Assembly: GCA_964630925.1 (NCBI GenBank)
Contig: CAZVZK010000267.1
Span: 1-8,666, forward strand
From: RGDT01 sp964630925
Lineage (GTDB): Bacteria > Planctomycetota > Planctomycetia > Gemmatales > Gemmataceae
DNA: 8,666 bases
Direction of reading: 5' to 3'
Shown one piece after another: positions 6,023 to 8,666 of the stretch (the first letter of the stretch is position 1; each line of letters begins with the position of its first letter). Below the pieces are notes generated by a model. That model searched no databases. It saw only the letters and a list, made by a program, of their open reading frames with translations, and was not told the origin of the DNA. A program made the translations under genes and the position numbers.

Positions 6023-6844
6023 ATGAGCATGTCCTCTGTCCGGAAGCAGCGTTCGGGCTTCACGCTGATCGAGCTGCTGGTCGTCATCGCCATCATCGCC
6101 ATCCTCATCGGCCTCCTCCTGCCCGCGGTGCAGAAGGTCCGCGAGGCCGCCGCACGCATGCAGTCCGCCAACAACATCAAGCAGATGGGCATCGGCATGC
6201 ACGCCATCGCCAGCGCCTACGGCGGGACGCAGATGCCCTCCTACTACGGCACCATCGGCTCCGGCGGCATCACCGGCTCGACCTTCCTCCACCTCCTGCC
6301 CTACATCGAGCAGGAGCCGCTCTACAAGAACATCACCACCGCCGGCGCGGCCGCCCAGCCGGTCAAGACGTACCTCGCCCCCGCCGACGTCACCAACAGC
6401 CCGACCTCGGTCAACACGAGCTACGGCACGAGCTACTGGGCCCTCGGCGGCTCGAGCACCCAGGGCATCTCCATCGTCGGTATCACCGACGGCACCTCGA
6501 ACACCGTCTGGATCGCCGAGCGCTACGCCATCGGCCGCAGCACGGCCGGCGCCCAGGTCGCGCACCCCTGGAACTCTGCCGCCTCGTACTACACCACCGC
6601 CGGCGGTAACCCCGCCACCGCGACCGGCTTCACCTCGACCTTGCAGACTGGTACGTATGCCTTCCAGATCAAGCCGGCCATCACCGCCGCCGATGAGCGC
6701 GTGCCGCAGGGCTGCTCGACCGGCAGCCTGCAGGTCGGCCTGATGGACGGCAGCGGCCGCTCCATCTCCGCCGGCGTCTCCGTCCTGACCTGGAACCAGG
6801 CCAACACCGCCGACGGCGGCGAGATCCTCGGCAGCAACTGGTGA
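6023..6844 (+). CDS. DUF1559 (SBP_bac_10-type) secreted pseudopilin-like protein
   Basis: DUF1559 proteins form large paralogous families in planctomycetes; they carry a type IV pilin/general secretion N-terminus and are thought to be exported, but their function is not established. The 273-residue product has a short basic leader, the processing site Gly12-Phe13, Glu17 and a hydrophobic helix (FTLIELLVVIAIIAILIGLL), followed by LPAVQKVREAAARMQSANNIKQMG. The central region is Ser/Thr/Gly/Tyr-rich with the family segment TFLHLLPYIEQEPLY and GITDGTSNTVWIAE. The end is LMDGSGR (240-246) and GGEILGSNW, a variant of the usual His-x9-DG motif; the expected His position appears to be near Cys231, the protein's only cysteine. 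GAGGG at 6012-6016 supports the ATG at 6023. The gene stands alone between a structured leader and its own terminator. Confidence 0.93.
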   Translation: MSMSSVRKQRSGFTLIELLVVIAIIAILIGLLLPAVQKVREAAARMQSANNIKQMGIGMHAIASAYGGTQMPSYYGTIGSGGITGSTFLHLLPYIEQEPLYKNITTAGAAAQPVKTYLAPADVTNSPTSVNTSYGTSYWALGGSSTQGISIVGITDGTSNTVWIAERYAIGRSTAGAQVAHPWNSAASYYTTAGGNPATATGFTSTLQTGTYAFQIKPAITAADERVPQGCSTGSLQVGLMDGSGRSISAGVSVLTWNQANTADGGEILGSNW

Positions 6845-6864
6845 TCCTGTCTCCGGACAACATC
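6843..6864 (+). repeat. Right arm of inverted repeat flanking the DUF1559 gene
   Basis: This is the partner of 5961-5982 (19 of 22 bases, with 6851-6864 perfect). It begins inside the stop codon and ends 2 bases before the terminator stem. The first part, ATCCTGTCT (6844-6852), also recurs directly at 5917-5925. Confidence 0.75.
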
Positions 6865-6866
6865 CA

Positions 6867-6905
6867 GCGGGCGGGCCGGTCCGAACCGGCCCGCCCGCCT
6901 TTTTT
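6867..6905 (+). terminator. Rho-independent terminator of the DUF1559 gene
   Basis: A perfect 14-bp GC stem, 6867-6880 with 6885-6898, closes a CCGA loop and is followed after one C by six T (6900-6905). It stands 23 bases after the stop codon. No T-run is present in the reverse direction, so it is not an obvious terminator for the convergent kinase-transaminase gene. That gene ends 28 bases away and has only a 6-bp stem (6910-6915 with 6924-6929) near its end. Confidence 0.95.
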
Positions 6906-6932
6906 CGTTCGACGCTCCGCTGCGCGTCGCGG

Positions 6933-8489
6933 CTACACTTGATTGACGAGCTCGCGCACCGCGGCCCGGAACGCCTCCTGCAACCGCCGCACAACTGGGC
7001 CGGGCTTGCCGTCGCCCACCGCCATCTCGTCCACGCGGGTGATCGGACACACCTCCAGCGATGTGCCCGACAGGAACAGCTCGGAGCAATCCGGCAGCTC
7101 GTCGCGGTGCAGCGAACGCTGCTCCAGCGTCAGCCCAACGCCCTCGATCAGCCGCGTCAGGAAGCCACGTGTCATCCCCGGAAGGATGGCGTTCGACAGC
7201 GGCGTCGTCCGCACCACGCCGCCCTTGACGCCGAAGAAGGATGAGTGCGTCGCCTCGGTCAGCGTGCCGTCGGGGGTGTACAGGATGGCCTCGGCCCCGC
7301 CCGCCTCCTTCGCCGCCTGGTTCGCCAGCACGTTGGCGAGCAGGTTGACGCTCTTCACGTCGCAGCGCTTCCACCTCAGGTCCGGCTGCAAGACCACCGC
7401 CACGCCCTTGTCACGCTTCTCGGCGTAGGGGTCGCCCGTCTCCTGCACCCACATCAGCTCGGTCGGCTTGACGCCGGCGGGGAAGGCGTGGGCGCGCGGG
7501 GCGACGCCGCGGGTCACCTGGATGTAGACGATGCCCTCGCGGTACGGGCCGGCGGCGATCAGCTCGTACATCTGGCGGCGGAGCTTCGGCATGTCCACGC
7601 CGCCGATGCGCACCTCGCGCAGGCTGCGTTCGAGGCGTGCGAAGTGCTCGTCCTCCAGCCACGGCTTGCCGGCGTAGAGGCGCAGCACCTCGTAGATGGC
7701 ATCGCCGAAGACGAAGGCGCGGTCGAGGACGGAGACGCGGGCGTCCGCCAGCGGCATGCGGACGCCGTCGAGGATGCACAGGATTCCCGGGACGGCGGGC
7801 TTCGGGCGTGCGCCGACGGCGGGCAGGCGGATGGTGAATCGCGTGCCGGTGCCGGGGGCGCTCTCCGCCTGGATGGTGCCGCCGTGCGCCTCGACGATGC
7901 GTTTGGTGGTGGGCAGGCCGAGGCCGGTGCCGCCCTCGCGTGTGGAGTAGAACGGCTGAAAGGCGCGGGCGAGGGTGTCGGCGGACATGCCCTTGCCGGT
8001 GTCGATGAGGGTGAGGGCGACGTCCTCGTCGGACGGTGCGGCCTGGATGGTCAGCTCGCCGCCGTCGGGCATGGCCTGCTGGGCGTTGAGGATGAGGTTG
8101 AGGAGGGCCTGCTTGAAGAGGGGGGCGTCGAGGGCGACCTTGAGGCCGGTGGGGACGTAGCAGTTGATGGAGACGCCGTGCTGGCGGGCGACGGGGCCGA
8201 CGAAGTCGATCATCTCCTCGACGACGGCGAGGAGGTCGGCCTCGTGCAGCTCGAGGTCCTTGACGCGGGCGAATTTGAGGAAGTCGTTGGCGAGGTCCAC
8301 GAGGCGGGCGCACTCGCCCTGCATGCGGGTGACCCGCTCGGCCACGCGGCGGTCACGCGGCCCCTCGGGCGACTCGAAGTCCTCGGCGAGGAGCTGGAGG
8401 TTTAGGCCCAGCGTGCCGAGGTGGTTCTTGATGTCGTGGATGAAGCCGCCGGCCAGCTCGGCCAGGTCGGTGTAGGGGTTGCTCGGCAC
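6933..8489 (-). CDS. dat: Histidine kinase core fused in frame to a D-amino-acid transaminase
   Basis: One uninterrupted 518-residue frame holds two enzymes. Residues 1-225 form a soluble histidine kinase core without a sensor or membrane segment. The H-box is FIHDIKNHLGTLGLNLQLL (His18, followed by the D-x-x-N phosphatase pattern). The N-box Asn135 (NLILNAQQAM), G1 DTGKGMS at 163-169, F-box AFQPFYSTREGG, and G2 GGTGLGL at 186-192 follow. Residues about 235-518 are a full-length class IV PLP transaminase of the D-alanine aminotransferase type. Its marks are LDRAFVFGDAIYEVLRLY, the carboxylate-binding R-A-H motif (332-334), Schiff-base Lys379 in RCDVKSVNLL, Glu412 in GTLTEA, LSNAILPGMTRG, and ELFLSGTSLEVCPI. 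It would interconvert D-alanine and D-glutamate for peptidoglycan. GTG at 8489 is preceded by GAGGG. The junction is near 7787, with no start codon there fitting an independent transaminase. Confidence 0.88.
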   Translation of the reverse strand: MPSNPYTDLAELAGGFIHDIKNHLGTLGLNLQLLAEDFESPEGPRDRRVAERVTRMQGECARLVDLANDFLKFARVKDLELHEADLLAVVEEMIDFVGPVARQHGVSINCYVPTGLKVALDAPLFKQALLNLILNAQQAMPDGGELTIQAAPSDEDVALTLIDTGKGMSADTLARAFQPFYSTREGGTGLGLPTTKRIVEAHGGTIQAESAPGTGTRFTIRLPAVGARPKPAVPGILCILDGVRMPLADARVSVLDRAFVFGDAIYEVLRLYAGKPWLEDEHFARLERSLREVRIGGVDMPKLRRQMYELIAAGPYREGIVYIQVTRGVAPRAHAFPAGVKPTELMWVQETGDPYAEKRDKGVAVVLQPDLRWKRCDVKSVNLLANVLANQAAKEAGGAEAILYTPDGTLTEATHSSFFGVKGGVVRTTPLSNAILPGMTRGFLTRLIEGVGLTLEQRSLHRDELPDCSELFLSGTSLEVCPITRVDEMAVGDGKPGPVVRRLQEAFRAAVRELVNQV

Positions 8490-8495
8490 GGTGGG

Positions 8496-8500
8496 CCCTC
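8496..8500 (-). promoter_or_regulatory. Ribosome binding site for the GTG start of the kinase-transaminase gene
   Basis: On the minus strand GAGGG precedes the GTG at 8489-8487 by 6 bases. A nearby ATG at 8502-8500 is out of frame, so GTG is the best start. Confidence 0.6.
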
Positions 8501-8566
8501 ATTCGCCTCAGTGGCCCCATCCGCCCCAGGGGACGGATAGGACCGATGGGGCGGATGGGGCCGATA
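8500..8566. repeat. Intergenic inverted repeat made of 9-bp units
   Basis: A perfect 16-bp inverted repeat (8513-8528 with 8547-8562) encloses 18 bases. The right side reads as four consecutive 9-base units, GGACGGATA, GGACCGATG, GGGCGGATG and GGGCCGATA (8531-8566). The left side is the inverted series CATTCGCCT, CAGTGGCCC, CATCCGCCC (8500-8526). It fills the gap between the RGG-rich gene and the kinase-transaminase gene, both on the minus strand. No T-run accompanies it. It could be an intercistronic RNA structure or a dispersed repeat. Confidence 0.8.
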
Positions 8567-8571
8567 CCCGA

Positions 8572-8666
8572 TCAATCGACACGCGGCTCCTCGGCGGGGG
8601 CGGGGGCCGCCTCGGCGCGCGGCTCGCGGCCGCCACGCCCGCGGTCGCCGCCGCGGTCGCCGCCCC
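8572..8666 (-). CDS. C-terminus of an RGG/GGDR-rich protein (5' part outside window)
   Basis: Reading the minus strand from the window edge gives 30 residues ending in TGA at 8574-8572. They are GGDR repeats, then RGRGGREPRAEAA, PAPAEEP and RVD. Such arginine-glycine tails followed by an Ala/Pro/Glu end occur on bacterial RNA-binding proteins, for example some ribosomal proteins, helicases and cold-shock-type proteins. The globular part is outside the window, so the protein cannot be named. The continuous frame, the low-complexity but charged composition and a stop just before the repeat support it as real. It lies upstream of, and in the same direction as, the kinase-transaminase gene. Confidence 0.6.
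   Translation of the reverse strand, partial: GGDRGGDRGRGGREPRAEAAPAPAEEPRVD

Noticed and set aside
5006..6994. 662-residue open frame on the minus strand
   Set aside because: It runs antisense across the MoaD-E1 and DUF1559 genes and their terminator, has low-complexity Arg/Ala/Pro composition and no recognisable motif. High GC content makes long spurious frames common.
1..8666. CRISPR arrays, tRNA and rRNA genes, insertion sequences
   Set aside because: No regularly spaced identical repeats, no tRNA cloverleaf or CCA-flanked candidates, and no transposase with terminal repeats were found by reading both strands. The Rpn-like protein is only distantly transposase-named and has no visible element ends.

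Overview
This is a GC-rich bacterial window that looks planctomycete, probably Gemmataceae-like. The evidence is a DUF1559-type secreted pseudopilin gene with a prepilin N-terminus (6023-6844), a PD-(D/E)XK Rpn/DUF4351-like gene (3123-3986), unusual domain fusions, and intergenic hairpins built from degenerate 9-bp units. The lineage call is an inference from gene content; no rRNA gene or other phylogenetic marker apart from partial ClpX is present.

Layout from left to right. (1) The C-terminal two thirds of ClpX (1-714, +). (2) A long imperfect hairpin (723-790). (3) A molybdate/tungstate-type ABC transporter: a double-domain substrate-binding protein (817-2322) overlapping a ModB-like permease (2312-3115). 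(4) An Rpn-family nuclease-like gene on the opposite strand (3123-3986), wedged between permease and ATPase. (5) The ModC-like ATPase (4073-4837, GTG start), which overlaps a MoaD-MoeB-like fusion gene (4716-5750). (6) A 272-base leader region, then the DUF1559 pseudopilin (6023-6844) and a textbook intrinsic terminator (6867-6905). (7) On the minus strand, one 518-residue frame joining a sensorless histidine kinase to a D-amino-acid transaminase (6933-8489). (8) A second 9-bp-unit hairpin (8500-8566). (9) The extreme C-terminus of an RGG/GGDR-rich protein running off the right edge (8572-8666, minus).

How the genes work together. The transporter genes and the MoaD-E1 fusion form a plausible molybdenum/tungsten module. 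The binding protein, permease and ATPase would import the oxyanion. The ubiquitin-like and E1-like protein would supply or handle the sulfur carrier used to make the pterin dithiolene cofactor. The module is split by the inverted Rpn gene, which suggests an insertion into a formerly continuous operon. The kinase-transaminase fusion is a separate unit linking a phospho-signalling core to D-alanine/D-glutamate metabolism.

The items most worth following up are the kinase-transaminase fusion, the MoaD-E1 fusion with an internal Gly-Gly and degenerate ATP-site residues, the two-domain binding protein, the 9-bp-unit hairpins, and the long inverted repeat flanking the DUF1559 gene.
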